Positions 18,150 to 26,992 of a stretch of 64,000 bases of DNA are shown in pieces (positions within the stretch are counted from its first letter, which is position 1; each line of letters opens with the position of its first letter). The translations under genes and the position numbers were made by a program. The stretch is taken from NCBI GenBank assembly GCA_944389065.1, contig CALXKZ010000023.1, positions 1 to 64,000 on the forward strand, in the 5' to 3' direction. The stretch is from an uncultured Spirochaetaceae bacterium. GTDB taxonomy: Bacteria; Spirochaetota; Spirochaetia; Sphaerochaetales; Sphaerochaetaceae. The notes below the pieces were generated by a model, which saw nothing but the letters and a program-made list of their open reading frames with translations, was not told where the DNA came from and made no database searches.

Positions 18150-19423
18150 GAAAACTCTGTTTTGCCGCTGCTATTTCAATTCTGGTCTCTTCCATGCTCT
18201 ATGCTGCTGCAGTTCCTATCCAGAACTTCCGCGATCAGGAGCAGTGGGTTAAGCATCCTGGTCTTCTTCCGTTTACAGAGGAGTCGATTGCATTCGATGT
18301 ATCTGCTGATTTCGGCAACAGCATCGATGGATTCAGGTTCCTCTCCGATCCTGTAGGAACGCTGCAGAAGGCGGCTGACTATTTTGCAGATGCAGTATTC
18401 TCAATGAGCGATGAGGAGATTCTTGGAACATATGATGTGCTTTCCGATTCATTCTCATTCGATCCGGCTTTCCCGAAAAGAGGAAATACAGATTCTGAGA
18501 CTGTATACTTTGTCCGTGATTACTTCAGAAGCGGAGGCCGTTTCGACTCTCTTGATGATGCGAACAAAGCCAGGGGAGTGGCATCTTCTGTGCGTAACGG
18601 CCTTGCACCGTACCCTGATAAATTCCTGACAGGAGCAATGTACCTGGATTTCAGGATGAGCGGAGGAAAGGTTCATAACGGCTTCGGCTGGGACTGGAAT
18701 GTCGATTTCTTCTTCGATGGTGCCGAGTCTCTGCTTACACAGCCTATGAGGCCCGACCACAGGTATGGCAATGAGTTCGGTGTCACTTTCGGTGGCGATG
18801 TCGGATATGGCGCACTGCTTCTTGATGACAGGCTTTCGCTTGGTATCACTGCATCACCTCAGATGTACTTCCGTACAAGCTTTCTCAATGCGGATTACAT
18901 CGAAGGAAGGCTGAGCGGCAATCCATTCATGCTGCTTGCATCGAATGTCTTCTATCTTGGGATCGGACTTGATGTGAATGCAGGGCTTTTGTACAGGATC
19001 GATGACAATCTTTCCGTTGCATTCGATCTGAGGCATATCCCATCGCTTCAGACTGCATGGTATTTCACTGCTGATGATCTTCTGGGATCTTTCACATTCC
19101 ATCATGACGGTATTCTGTACTATGAGCCGTTTGATGCTGCTGCGACGCTTTTCATGGACTATGGGAAGATCCATGCATCTGTTGAGATAAGCAATATCAT
19201 ATCTGAAGCGATATGGGTAGCAGCCGTTCCTGGATGGAGAATGGATTACTGGAGCTTCGTGACACTTGGCTTCGGCTATGACCTTCGGGAAGATCTCACG
19301 CTTTATACAAAGTATGAGAGGAGAACGCTATCTCTGGGAGTAGAGTACAAGGGCTTTACTGCCGAGATCTCTTCAAGACTCGATATAGCTGCTTTTGGAA
19401 TCAAGGCAGGATATGCCTTTTGA
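18146..19423 (+). CDS. Outer-membrane beta-barrel protein of the pair (copy 1)
   Basis: 425 residues. Sec signal peptide (MRKLCFAAAISILVSSMLYA), a ~130-residue soluble N-terminal part with SDPVGTLQKAADYF, then alternating amphipathic strands (NGFGWDWNVDFFFDG, GGDVGYGALLLDDRLSLGI, LTLYTKYERRTLSLGVEY) and a final GYAF, the terminal aromatic typical of BAM-inserted barrels. It is homologous to the product of 31536. Translationally coupled to the lipoprotein upstream. I cannot name the family; transport or adhesion are both possible. Confidence 0.8.
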   Translation: MRKLCFAAAISILVSSMLYAAAVPIQNFRDQEQWVKHPGLLPFTEESIAFDVSADFGNSIDGFRFLSDPVGTLQKAADYFADAVFSMSDEEILGTYDVLSDSFSFDPAFPKRGNTDSETVYFVRDYFRSGGRFDSLDDANKARGVASSVRNGLAPYPDKFLTGAMYLDFRMSGGKVHNGFGWDWNVDFFFDGAESLLTQPMRPDHRYGNEFGVTFGGDVGYGALLLDDRLSLGITASPQMYFRTSFLNADYIEGRLSGNPFMLLASNVFYLGIGLDVNAGLLYRIDDNLSVAFDLRHIPSLQTAWYFTADDLLGSFTFHHDGILYYEPFDAAATLFMDYGKIHASVEISNIISEAIWVAAVPGWRMDYWSFVTLGFGYDLREDLTLYTKYERRTLSLGVEYKGFTAEISSRLDIAAFGIKAGYAF

Positions 19424-19446
19424 ATAAAACAATCTCAATCCTCTCC

Positions 19447-19472
19447 GATGCCCCTGCAAGCGCAGGGGTATC
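19447..19472. terminator. Hairpin between convergent genes
   Basis: CCCCTGC (19451-19457), loop AAGC, GCAGGGG (19462-19468), extended by GATG/TATC. It lies between the barrel gene and the convergent protease gene and could act both ways; there is no U tract on either side. Confidence 0.6.
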
Positions 19473-19497
19473 ATTATGAGAAGAGGGGGCTGGGTGA

Positions 19498-20928
19498 TCA
19501 GATTCCAGTACGTATCCAGTCAAAAGCCCTTGCAAGACGTGAATCCGTACCGCTTTCAAACTCAGTGATGCTGAAAGGTATTGATGATTCATCAGGATCG
19601 ATGCCAATACCTTCTCTTATCACACCGTCATATGCTCTTGATTCATAGATCGGCGTATTGCTGAAAGCAATGTAATCATCAATGATATAAGGGCTGGAAA
19701 GGTGGAAGCTTCCTGATCCGTATTTATCGGAGGGATTATCCTCATCCAGAGGTCCATGTGCTCCGAATGTCCTGTCTCCGATCACATATGTATTTCCTCC
19801 GTGGTTATCCCTGAAAGCCTTGAAGAAGTATGTCGTCATCTCAGAGCATGATGCTGAAAGGCCATTCACAAGGACTGCGACAGGCTTATCGAAGTTCTTC
19901 TCAGCGCTGCCATTGGCCTTTATATCAAGATCACGCCATGATGAGTATGACTGCCGGTTGTCAGTCTTCTTTCCCCTGAGCTGTACGATATTCACATCCT
20001 CTTTGATGAATGAAGGCCAGAGAAGGCTGAGGTCTGTGATAAGACCGCCGCCATTTCCCCTTATATCGATTATGGCACCGGTGCAGTCCTCTGAATCTGA
20101 GATGTAATCAAGGATGCTTTCAAGGAGTGCAACGACCTGGAGCCCTACAGGATTGCCTTCATTTGTTCCGCTGAATACGAACGGGGAGATCATGAACCCG
20201 GAGAACAGAATATATGCTATCCCGTCCTCTGTTATGCCTGCAAAGAGGGCGAAATCCCCGACGTCCATGGTTTCATTTCCGGCCTCGATAACATAGCTTT
20301 CAGGAGTGATGAAGTAACCTGCCTTTGCAAAGTACTCGCCGATGCGTCCTTCTTCTGCAGTCTTTTCAGAGAACTCCCTGTACAATGGCTCGTCCTGTAC
20401 ATCTGTATCGATGCCGAAGATATTCTTCATTATGCTTATGGCTTTCTCATTCTTCGCAGCGGAGGTGCTGAATTCCTCATAGTCGGAGGATGTGGCATTC
20501 AGCACAGCATCCTTTGCCTCCTCAGGAGTAAGCCCGAGTCTTGTAAGAAGCCTTGTCTTTCCTGGCTGATACCTGACGCTCTCCCTTCCTGGAAGATTGA
20601 GGTCCATATAGTAATGGCCATCGCTGAGAGAGGCTGTGATCTCATAGAAATCATCGATGACAGCACTCTGTGTCTCTTCGTCCGACATCTCTATATTCCC
20701 ATAGGAGACGAAGCGAGGATGGTATTCGCTGTATACTTCATCCCATTCTGTACCAGGTGAGTCGAGATCCCAGAATACATAGTATCTGTTCATCTTATCC
20801 CACCAGGCATCGAAGAGCTCTGCGTATGTCGTGATCTCTTCCGCAGGCGGGGGTGAGGTTATGTCCTGTCTGCACGAAAAGAGGCTGAGAAGAAGGAGGG
20901 CCGTAAGCAGTATCGTTATCTTTTTCAT
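19498..20928 (-). CDS. S41 family peptidase, lipoprotein
   Basis: 476 residues with a lipoprotein signal ending LSLFSC. The C-terminal half shows the S41 (C-terminal processing/tricorn type) catalytic core: GAIIDIRGNGGG, then VAVLVNGLSASCSEM with the nucleophile Ser, then GDRTFGAHGPL. The N-terminal half has the family's YYVFWDLDSPGTEWD and SLSDGHYYMDL. No PDZ domain is evident. It is periplasmic or surface-facing by its lipid anchor, cleaving unknown envelope proteins. It overlaps the OMP gene upstream by four bases (ATGA), so the barrel may be a partner. Confidence 0.85.
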   Translation of the reverse strand: MKKITILLTALLLLSLFSCRQDITSPPPAEEITTYAELFDAWWDKMNRYYVFWDLDSPGTEWDEVYSEYHPRFVSYGNIEMSDEETQSAVIDDFYEITASLSDGHYYMDLNLPGRESVRYQPGKTRLLTRLGLTPEEAKDAVLNATSSDYEEFSTSAAKNEKAISIMKNIFGIDTDVQDEPLYREFSEKTAEEGRIGEYFAKAGYFITPESYVIEAGNETMDVGDFALFAGITEDGIAYILFSGFMISPFVFSGTNEGNPVGLQVVALLESILDYISDSEDCTGAIIDIRGNGGGLITDLSLLWPSFIKEDVNIVQLRGKKTDNRQSYSSWRDLDIKANGSAEKNFDKPVAVLVNGLSASCSEMTTYFFKAFRDNHGGNTYVIGDRTFGAHGPLDEDNPSDKYGSGSFHLSSPYIIDDYIAFSNTPIYESRAYDGVIREGIGIDPDESSIPFSITEFESGTDSRLARAFDWIRTGI

Positions 20929-21620
20929 CTCTGGTAATCTCCTTTTCCGATCAGGATGTTGTAGCCGATCGATACAGAGAATGCATCGATGTATCTTGTG
21001 ACCATATTCTCCTGGTAGTTCCTGTCGAGGGACGTGAATGAATACTTGTAGCGTGCTGCGATGTACATCTCGCTCCTCTCTCCGAATCTGACGCCTCCTC
21101 CGAGCTCTGCAAGGAATCCCGCATCGAACATATTGTCAGTGAGTGGATTGAGCTCGACAGTTCCGTTTATATAAGAATTGCTTCCATCGAGCGCGACAGC
21201 ATTGCCATCCTCTGTCGATCTGAATCTCCATCCAAGATATATACCGGCTCCGGCAAAGCCGCGGACGAATCCGTTATCAAGGGAGAAACGGAGAGAGGCA
21301 GGAACATCGAAGAAATGCTCCGTATTCCTGAGACTGAATACGAGCTGGTTCTCATATTCGCGCTCAGAGCCATAGGCCCGTCCTTCATAGAACAGACCGG
21401 AAGCAAGACTCAGCCAGGATGTGAAATGGTATTCGGCAGGAATACCTATAGAGAATGCATGTCCCGGAGAGTATTCAGTGATCCTGGATCCGCCTTTCTG
21501 GTCGTATAGCCCGAGCGTGTATCCAGCCTCTATTCCGATGCTCAGCGTTCCTGCTCTGGATGCATATAGAGATGCAGGAACAATAATGGCAATCAGAAGG
21601 ATTATCATGATCTTTTTCAT
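20925..21620 (-). CDS. Small outer-membrane beta-barrel protein
   Basis: 231 residues from ATG 21620, after GAGGTGG; a longer frame to 21644 lacks support. Signal peptide MKKIMIILLIAIIVPASLYA, then eight-strand-type alternating pattern (GIEAGYTLGLYD, SLASGLFYEGRAYG, GFAGAGIYLGWRF, MYIAARYKYSF, SVSIGYNILIG), like OMP_b-brl porin-family proteins. First gene of a two-gene operon with the S41 protease. Confidence 0.75.
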   Translation of the reverse strand: MKKIMIILLIAIIVPASLYASRAGTLSIGIEAGYTLGLYDQKGGSRITEYSPGHAFSIGIPAEYHFTSWLSLASGLFYEGRAYGSEREYENQLVFSLRNTEHFFDVPASLRFSLDNGFVRGFAGAGIYLGWRFRSTEDGNAVALDGSNSYINGTVELNPLTDNMFDAGFLAELGGGVRFGERSEMYIAARYKYSFTSLDRNYQENMVTRYIDAFSVSIGYNILIGKGDYQR

Positions 21621-21896
21621 ATCCACCTCAGAAGGATTATACACTTATAATTCATGATTCATGAACATAAATCCTGCGGTTCTGCACTATTTTGCTATAA
21701 TCATGTGCAGATGGATTATTCCCTGCTTTATTGAAGCTTCTTCGCTATACGTGTGAAAATATGTGCAATATCATGGAAAAGGCAGATGGAAAGATTGCTT
21801 TTGAAGAAAACCCATGCAATACTTTCCGCAACTGAGGTTGGTTCGTTCATCATCGCTTCTCCTCTTATACCTCAGTGCTTAAAAGGAGGAATCTTA

Positions 21897-22790
21897 GTGA
21901 TCAATTCAATCTCAATCAAAGGCTACAGCCTGTCAGGGCTGATGGCCTGGAATCCCTCTGTGTATACGCTGACAAGAATGCTTTCCCGTATCGGACTGGA
22001 TATCATTACATTCCTGAATCAGATGGATGAGGGAAACGGACTGTATGCTGCCAATCCATCATCGGAGGTCATATTCTATTCAAATGAGGAGATATTCATC
22101 TTCCTGAGCGATGTCTACAGAACGCAATCGATGGACACAGCGCGGATGGAAGAGGTCATGATGCGCTCAAATGTCTATTCCTCAAGACTTTCGACGATTC
22201 TTTCATTCTCAGCTCCTGCTGGGCTTTCGCTGAAGATGGTATTCGAGGGAGTAGGATCAAGAAGGAAGGAGAGTGCGGAGGAAAAGCGCTCTGAACGCCC
22301 GGATCTGCCTGATGAGCCGATAAGCATCTCAGCTCTCTCCTCGCTTCATCTTATCGCCCGTCTGGAAGGTCTTCAGGATATGCCGGATGCATACTACTCA
22401 TGTCTGTCGAAATATGGATGGAATCCTACATTCGCATCATTGGCCCATCTGCTCTTTCCTCTCTCTATCGATATCTCGGATTTCCTTATTGCCGCATCCC
22501 GGGATGATCTTGTGATAGCCCCTTCTGAGAAGTTCTCCGGAACGGAGTACGGCAGGGACCTGATGGATACCATAAGTTTCCTTCACAGAGAGCAGGGCAG
22601 ATCCTACGTAAGGACCGGGAAGGATATCGACAGGGACAGGACTGCTGTGATGAGGGCCATGACAAGAAGGGAAGGGGAGCTGATCACAGTGGGTCATGTA
22701 ATGAATTACATCAGGCCTCTCAACATAACTCTTCCGGAGCTCCTTGCCATCCATGACAGGCGATCTGCAGAGCTTCTTGGAAAAGAATAA
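21897..22790 (+). CDS. Protein with degenerate tandem XRE-like domains
   Basis: 297 residues from GTG 21897, preceded by AAAGGAGG seven bases earlier; the frame continues upstream to 21753 but that part is non-coding. Three segments echo the last helices of XRE/Cro HTH domains: NPSVYTLTRMLSRIGLDIITF near residue 20, NPTFASLAHLLFPLSIDISDF near 180, and LITVGHVMNYIRPLNITLPEL near 270. The third is preceded by a fuller helix set (LMDTISFLHREQGRSY and onward). The recognition helices look degenerate, so it may use the fold for protein contacts. No membrane segments. Flanked by a protease operon and small envelope genes. Function unknown. Confidence 0.6.
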   Translation: MINSISIKGYSLSGLMAWNPSVYTLTRMLSRIGLDIITFLNQMDEGNGLYAANPSSEVIFYSNEEIFIFLSDVYRTQSMDTARMEEVMMRSNVYSSRLSTILSFSAPAGLSLKMVFEGVGSRRKESAEEKRSERPDLPDEPISISALSSLHLIARLEGLQDMPDAYYSCLSKYGWNPTFASLAHLLFPLSIDISDFLIAASRDDLVIAPSEKFSGTEYGRDLMDTISFLHREQGRSYVRTGKDIDRDRTAVMRAMTRREGELITVGHVMNYIRPLNITLPELLAIHDRRSAELLGKE

Positions 22791-22812
22791 TCCTCCCCGG
22801 GGATGGGGAGGA
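22791..22812 (+). terminator. Terminator after the XRE-like gene
   Basis: TCCTCCCC (22791-22798), loop GGGGAT, GGGGAGGA (22805-22812): a perfect 8-bp stem starting right after the stop codon; poor U tract. The following gap to 23028 shows nothing clear. Confidence 0.6.
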
Positions 22813-23028
22813 AATCCTCAGCATTGAGAATAGAGAGGATTGAGAAGGTGCATTCCTTCATCGATTATTCTATCAGAAACCATCTTCTGCTTCTGTGTTT
22901 TTCATAGCATGGCAATGCTTTTTCATCGGATACAGGATGTATATTCTATGAACTCTGCGTAGATTATCTGTACCGCTGTAACCTTTCTGTCCTCATTTTG
23001 TTGGCAAAGTGTTCTGGAGCGTTCAAGC

Positions 23029-23301
23029 ATGAAAATCGGAAGAGCTGCCTCTGTGTTTGCAATTTCTGTCCTTCTTATCGGCTGTGAGTCCTTTGTGCCT
23101 CACTCTGCAGAGGATTTGAATCCATCGGATTATATAGTCCTTGGTGCGATTTCCTATGACGATGTCAGAGGGGATGGCTATGAGGGGATGCTGAAAGCAG
23201 CAATGGAGGTGTATCCAGGGACTACCGATGTCATTGATATTGTCCCTGGGTCGGATATGGCAGTGCTTTCAGGTATCGCAATACAGAAAATACAGGCATA
23301 G
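23029..23301 (+). CDS. Small lipoprotein
   Basis: 90 residues. Signal peptide MKIGRAASVFAISVLLIGC with lipobox LIGC. The mature part (DYIVLGAISYDDVRGDGYEG then LKAAMEVYPGTTDVIDI) has the pattern of small conserved spirochaetal lipoproteins with LG-x-(V/I)-S-x, GY-x-x-LL-x-A and YPG-x-DDVV motifs, similar to TRL-like proteins. No catalytic residues are known for them. No strong ribosome-binding site is visible. It probably belongs with the two small envelope genes that follow. Confidence 0.7.
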   Translation: MKIGRAASVFAISVLLIGCESFVPHSAEDLNPSDYIVLGAISYDDVRGDGYEGMLKAAMEVYPGTTDVIDIVPGSDMAVLSGIAIQKIQA

Positions 23302-23341
23302 ATTCTGTTCTTTTTCATCTCTCTGATTTATATTCTCGTAT

Positions 23342-23887
23342 ATGAGAAAGATACTGATCCTTGCTGTTCTGCTTCTGTTTTTGATCCTTCCTCTGTCAGC
23401 CGATGCGGGTTGGACTCCTTCTCTCAGCATCGGAATTGGTGTCAATACGACAGATAAAGAATACGAGGGAGTATCCTCGGGCTTCCTTCCTGTCCTTGCT
23501 CTCTCTGCAGAACTTGATCTTATATCATTCAGGTCAGGAGATGAGTACGTATCATTTCCTATTGCTTATCAGTATGTGCTTGATAACAGCAGCCAGAATG
23601 GGGAAGGAGCGAGGCAGGATATATTCCTTTCCATAAGATATGGCCATAGATTCGGCAGTATGTTCCGCCTTTATGCATCTGGGAATATCGGTTATTCGAT
23701 ATCAATGGATGACTGGGGGAAAACATGGCTTTTCGGTGGAACAATCACTCCCGCTTTCGCTGTGAATGAGAACTTCATGGTCCAGCTTCCGATCTCTGCA
23801 CATACAGGAAGCGGCACTGTCGTTATCGATGCGCGGATAATGCTCACCCTTGCATTCGATGTTTCTGGAGAGATACGGCAGAAGTAG
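23342..23887 (+). CDS. Small outer-membrane beta-barrel protein
   Basis: 181 residues. Sec signal MRKILILAVLLLFLILPLSA, then strands alternating in hydrophobicity (TPSLSIGIGVN, FRLYASGNIGYSI, WLFGGTITPAFAV, VIDARIMLTLAFDV). There is no Shine-Dalgarno sequence. TATATT (23329-23334) stands seven bases before the ATG, so the message may be leaderless, although no good -35 box is visible. Function unknown. Confidence 0.7.
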   Translation: MRKILILAVLLLFLILPLSADAGWTPSLSIGIGVNTTDKEYEGVSSGFLPVLALSAELDLISFRSGDEYVSFPIAYQYVLDNSSQNGEGARQDIFLSIRYGHRFGSMFRLYASGNIGYSISMDDWGKTWLFGGTITPAFAVNENFMVQLPISAHTGSGTVVIDARIMLTLAFDVSGEIRQK

Positions 23888-23985
23888 GGTGTTTTCTGCA
23901 TTTTGTGTGTATTGCGGATTTTCATAGATGTCTTATCTGGAATGCGTGCTAGAATCAGAATTGCATTAACCAAAAAGGAGAGTCT

Positions 23986-24447
23986 ATGAAGAAATCAATG
24001 CTTTTTGTATTCGTGCTGCTTGTCATTCTTATGACAGCATGTCAGACCATGTCTCTTCCAGCTCCAACACAGGAAGAGGCCGATGCCTATGAGCGTGCAC
24101 TTCAGGAGATCCTGACATCTGCTGGCTTCGGTGGGATAATCGATGCGGCAAAGGGAGATGGAGGCGATGGAGAGTACAGCGAAGGAGACAGGATCGGAGT
24201 CTATACCGTGACAAAGCAGAGCCATGTAAGGATCGATGTTGACCTGTCTGGCATTCTTAAGGGAGAGCAGTCGGTATCCTATGATGTCGATGTATCCTAT
24301 AAGCCGCTTATCGGTGATGAGAAGTCCATCGTCTATGTTGCAGAGACAAGAGCTGGAAGCGATGGCAATGTCACAGTCATCAGCAGGGCAGAGCTCAATG
24401 GAAAGGCATTCGATCCAGATGCGATGCAGCGCATGATGTCAGATTGA
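23986..24447 (+). CDS. Small lipoprotein
   Basis: 153 residues from ATG 23986, with AAAAAGGAGAG just upstream. The signal ends ILMTAC. The mature protein has a Gly/Asp-rich turn (GDGGDGEYSEGDRIG) and a beta-rich C-terminus (SVSYDVDVSYKPLIGDEKS). No known motif. The gene is last in a run of small envelope genes and is followed by a hairpin. Confidence 0.75.
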   Translation: MKKSMLFVFVLLVILMTACQTMSLPAPTQEEADAYERALQEILTSAGFGGIIDAAKGDGGDGEYSEGDRIGVYTVTKQSHVRIDVDLSGILKGEQSVSYDVDVSYKPLIGDEKSIVYVAETRAGSDGNVTVISRAELNGKAFDPDAMQRMMSD

Positions 24448-24474
24448 ACTCTCATCCATTCTGACCATGCAGAG

Positions 24475-24498
24475 GCTCCCGGAGATGTTCTTGGGAGC
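24475..24498. terminator. Hairpin between convergent genes
   Basis: GCTCCC (24475-24480) pairs with GGGAGC (24493-24498) across a 12-base loop, between the stops of a plus-strand lipoprotein and the minus-strand RloB gene. Confidence 0.5.
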
Positions 24499-25374
24499 TT
24501 ATTCTATTTTCAGAAGCTTCTCAAATAGGTGAGGAAGATTTGATCCGAGTTCATCATTTGCAATCAATGATGAGATATCTGTTTCAAACTCTTTAGCCTG
24601 ATCCACTGCATCCTTTAACGAATTCAGATAGTATTTCCTGAATGCAGTCTCTGAAATATGCTTTGAATGCTTTGCTCTGCTCCATACCTCACGGCTGGTA
24701 TATGTATGTGTCCCTGAAACTCTTTTGTTGGATTTCAGTTCTTCTATCTGATCCGCATATTCTTTGTTCACATTGCAAAGATGCAGAAGTAGCCAGAACT
24801 CGAAACAGGGGGATGTGATATAGCAATTATATCCGTGTTTGCTGCAGTCTGCCTGAACATTCAGCAATTGTTCTATGCTATGCGTTGCACTGTCTTTGTC
24901 TATGACAATGCAGAAATGGTCTGAATCCCGATTGCATTCAGAAAGAAAACGAAAGTAGGCAAAATCAATTCCTTTGGCTTTCATTTTGCCCTCAAAGTCC
25001 TCTATTTCATATTCTGGAAGCGAATCGGGACAGATTATATAATTCTCAATGAACTCAATATCGTACCCTGCTGGAATGAGTTCTTTGAGCTTTGAAGCAT
25101 CAAGACCATTTTGGTGAATATCAACCATTTCGCATAGTAAATCGAATACTGATTCAGGAGAGCTTTTGGTATCATTATTCGCACGCTTTATGACTTCTAC
25201 ACGTATAAGGTTGTCAATACCAAGCTCTGCCCTGAATTTATCGACATTCCGGAAGTAATCATATTCAGTCTCATTTCCTTCGACAGCGATGAAGATAATG
25301 CTTTTAGGCTGTATGTTCAGGTTATCATCAATTCTTGTGAAGAGATCAGTTGACCTGATTCTGTACTGGCTCAT
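24499..25374 (-). CDS. RloB-like protein (AbiLii-like), TOPRIM-type partner of the ATPase
   Basis: 291 residues. RloB-family features: IFIAVEGNETEYDYFRN near residue 30, FCIVIDKDSATH near 155, and YITSPCFEFWLLLHL near 185. The conserved Glu and the Asp pair in VIDKD fit a metal-binding TOPRIM-like nuclease site. The start overlaps the stop of the ATPase gene by four bases. RloB next to an AAA_15-type ATPase is a known pairing, described as RloAB beside restriction systems and as AbiL in phage abortive infection. Anti-phage function here is inferred from that pairing. Confidence 0.8.
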   Translation of the reverse strand: MSQYRIRSTDLFTRIDDNLNIQPKSIIFIAVEGNETEYDYFRNVDKFRAELGIDNLIRVEVIKRANNDTKSSPESVFDLLCEMVDIHQNGLDASKLKELIPAGYDIEFIENYIICPDSLPEYEIEDFEGKMKAKGIDFAYFRFLSECNRDSDHFCIVIDKDSATHSIEQLLNVQADCSKHGYNCYITSPCFEFWLLLHLCNVNKEYADQIEELKSNKRVSGTHTYTSREVWSRAKHSKHISETAFRKYYLNSLKDAVDQAKEFETDISSLIANDELGSNLPHLFEKLLKIE

Positions 25375-26705
25375 TTGCTATCCTCAATGTCATCTTCAGA
25401 CTGAGTGAAACACGGTATTGAACCGAATCTCCCAAGAAGATAGTCCTTTATGATCTTCTTATCATATCGTATCTGGAATTGATTAAGTGAATACATATTT
25501 GAAGACCCGGATTGATTGTCGCGGTATACAAACCAGATTTCATCCTGCCGCATAATATCGAAATTCATCAGATTGACATCATGCAGAGTGGCAATAAGCT
25601 GGATATCCAGGTCTTTTGTATTCTGGAAAAACAGCTCTATGTATCTGATAATAAGGTTTGTATGAAAACTTCTATCTATCTCGTCTATCAGGATCACCCC
25701 GGATCCTTCTATCCCGACAACAAATGGCAATAAATCAAAAAGCCTCTTTGTTCCATCGGATTCATCTTCAAATGAGAAAAGCTCATCGGGATTGCCATGA
25801 TTCATTAATTGCGATGATGCAATGATCTCTCCATTTTCCTTTCTGAATGAATAATGATCATTCATTATGACAGCACTGATGCTTTTATCTGTTTTCTTCA
25901 GCAGATCTGCCATGTCAGAAGAGACTTTATCCCGCAGCCTTTCCGGCATATACGATAATATTGATTCAAGCGGTCCTTCATTGAAGGTTATCGATTTGAT
26001 ACCGGTATCAAGGGAGGAGAGGACCTGATAGAATTCCTCGGATGATAATTCCTTATGGCCTTCAGCATTGATATGCGTATGCGGGAAGATTATCACCAAT
26101 TCCTGGAACCACTTCCATACAGCTTTGAAATCAGAGAACTTTGAAGAGTTTATCAATTCTTTTTCCGCAATATCCATAAGGAATGTTTTTTTTCTTGAAA
26201 TATCCTCTTCATAGATTCTGAAACGTGTAGCTATCTCTTTATCAAAGATGAGATCTGATGAAATCGATGTCTTATCATCTTTTATTTCTCTGTCAAAAAT
26301 GCACATCTCATCATTGTTTTCAATTTTATAAAGCCATTCTGATATTATTTCACAATCAATATAGGAGAAAGCAAAACCATAGGAGTAGAAATTGCCTCCA
26401 GCATAGATTTCAAACTGGAATATGCCAGGCTTATTCCTGTATTCAGGATCAATACGGAAATATTTTCTTTCAATACCATATTTATTGATTCCTTTCAGGA
26501 TTATGTTCTTTGCTGTATCGATTGATTTTATGAAATTTGATTTCCCTGAGGCATTTGCTCCGAATATGAGACTGCTTTTAAGAATTCTTCTTCCTTCAGC
26601 ATTTCTTAAATGATCAGAATGTCTTGTATGTTTTCCTGCAATCATGGAAAAGGTCTGACGCTCTTTGAAGGACATGAAATTCTCGACTGAAAATCTGATC
26701 AGCAT
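25371..26705 (-). CDS. AAA_15/OLD-like ATPase, RloA (AbiLi-like)
   Basis: 444 residues from ATG 26705, six bases after GGAG; TTG 26717 is rejected. Starts MLIRFSVENFMSFKERQTFS, the hallmark of RecF/OLD-like AAA_15 ATPases. Walker A GANASGKSN near residue 50, signature-like SFEDESDGTKRLFDLLPF near 310, Walker B ILIDEIDRSFH near 335, and the H-loop region LIATLHDVNLM. It would bind DNA or sense infection and license the RloB nuclease. First gene of the operon. A perfect 9-bp inverted repeat lies just upstream of the start. Confidence 0.85.
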   Translation of the reverse strand: MLIRFSVENFMSFKERQTFSMIAGKHTRHSDHLRNAEGRRILKSSLIFGANASGKSNFIKSIDTAKNIILKGINKYGIERKYFRIDPEYRNKPGIFQFEIYAGGNFYSYGFAFSYIDCEIISEWLYKIENNDEMCIFDREIKDDKTSISSDLIFDKEIATRFRIYEEDISRKKTFLMDIAEKELINSSKFSDFKAVWKWFQELVIIFPHTHINAEGHKELSSEEFYQVLSSLDTGIKSITFNEGPLESILSYMPERLRDKVSSDMADLLKKTDKSISAVIMNDHYSFRKENGEIIASSQLMNHGNPDELFSFEDESDGTKRLFDLLPFVVGIEGSGVILIDEIDRSFHTNLIIRYIELFFQNTKDLDIQLIATLHDVNLMNFDIMRQDEIWFVYRDNQSGSSNMYSLNQFQIRYDKKIIKDYLLGRFGSIPCFTQSEDDIEDSK

Positions 26706-26721
26706 ATTGTTCTCCAATTAG

Positions 26722-26744
26722 AATATGTGATTTTTTCACATATT
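26722..26744 (-). promoter_or_regulatory. Inverted repeat upstream of the RloAB operon
   Basis: AATATGTGA (26722-26730), five T, TCACATATT (26736-26744): a perfect 9-bp palindrome 17 bases before the ATPase start. The position suits an operator or a hairpin in the leader. The surrounding 26706-26880 is very AT-rich. Confidence 0.6.
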
Positions 26745-26992
26745 ATGCAAGCTTTATTTTTATTTTTTGTTTATATTTTCGCTAAATATTTATTTTATAG
26801 TGATTTTCTTTTTTCGAGAAAAAAAGCATAAGAGATTTTTTGAATAACATTACACTTTTTCAGAGTAGAATGCAGGACTAAATCAGAAACCATATCATTT
26901 GGTTTAAACTGCATGTGAAAAGATCACCAATAGGTGAGCAAATCCAGATTATTGCCAGAATCCTGGCTGATAATGCTAAAGGCAATCCCATT

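Noticed and set aside
21753-21896. Longer start for the XRE-like gene
   Set aside because: The segment contains the AAAGGAGG ribosome-binding site of GTG 21897 itself and has non-coding composition.
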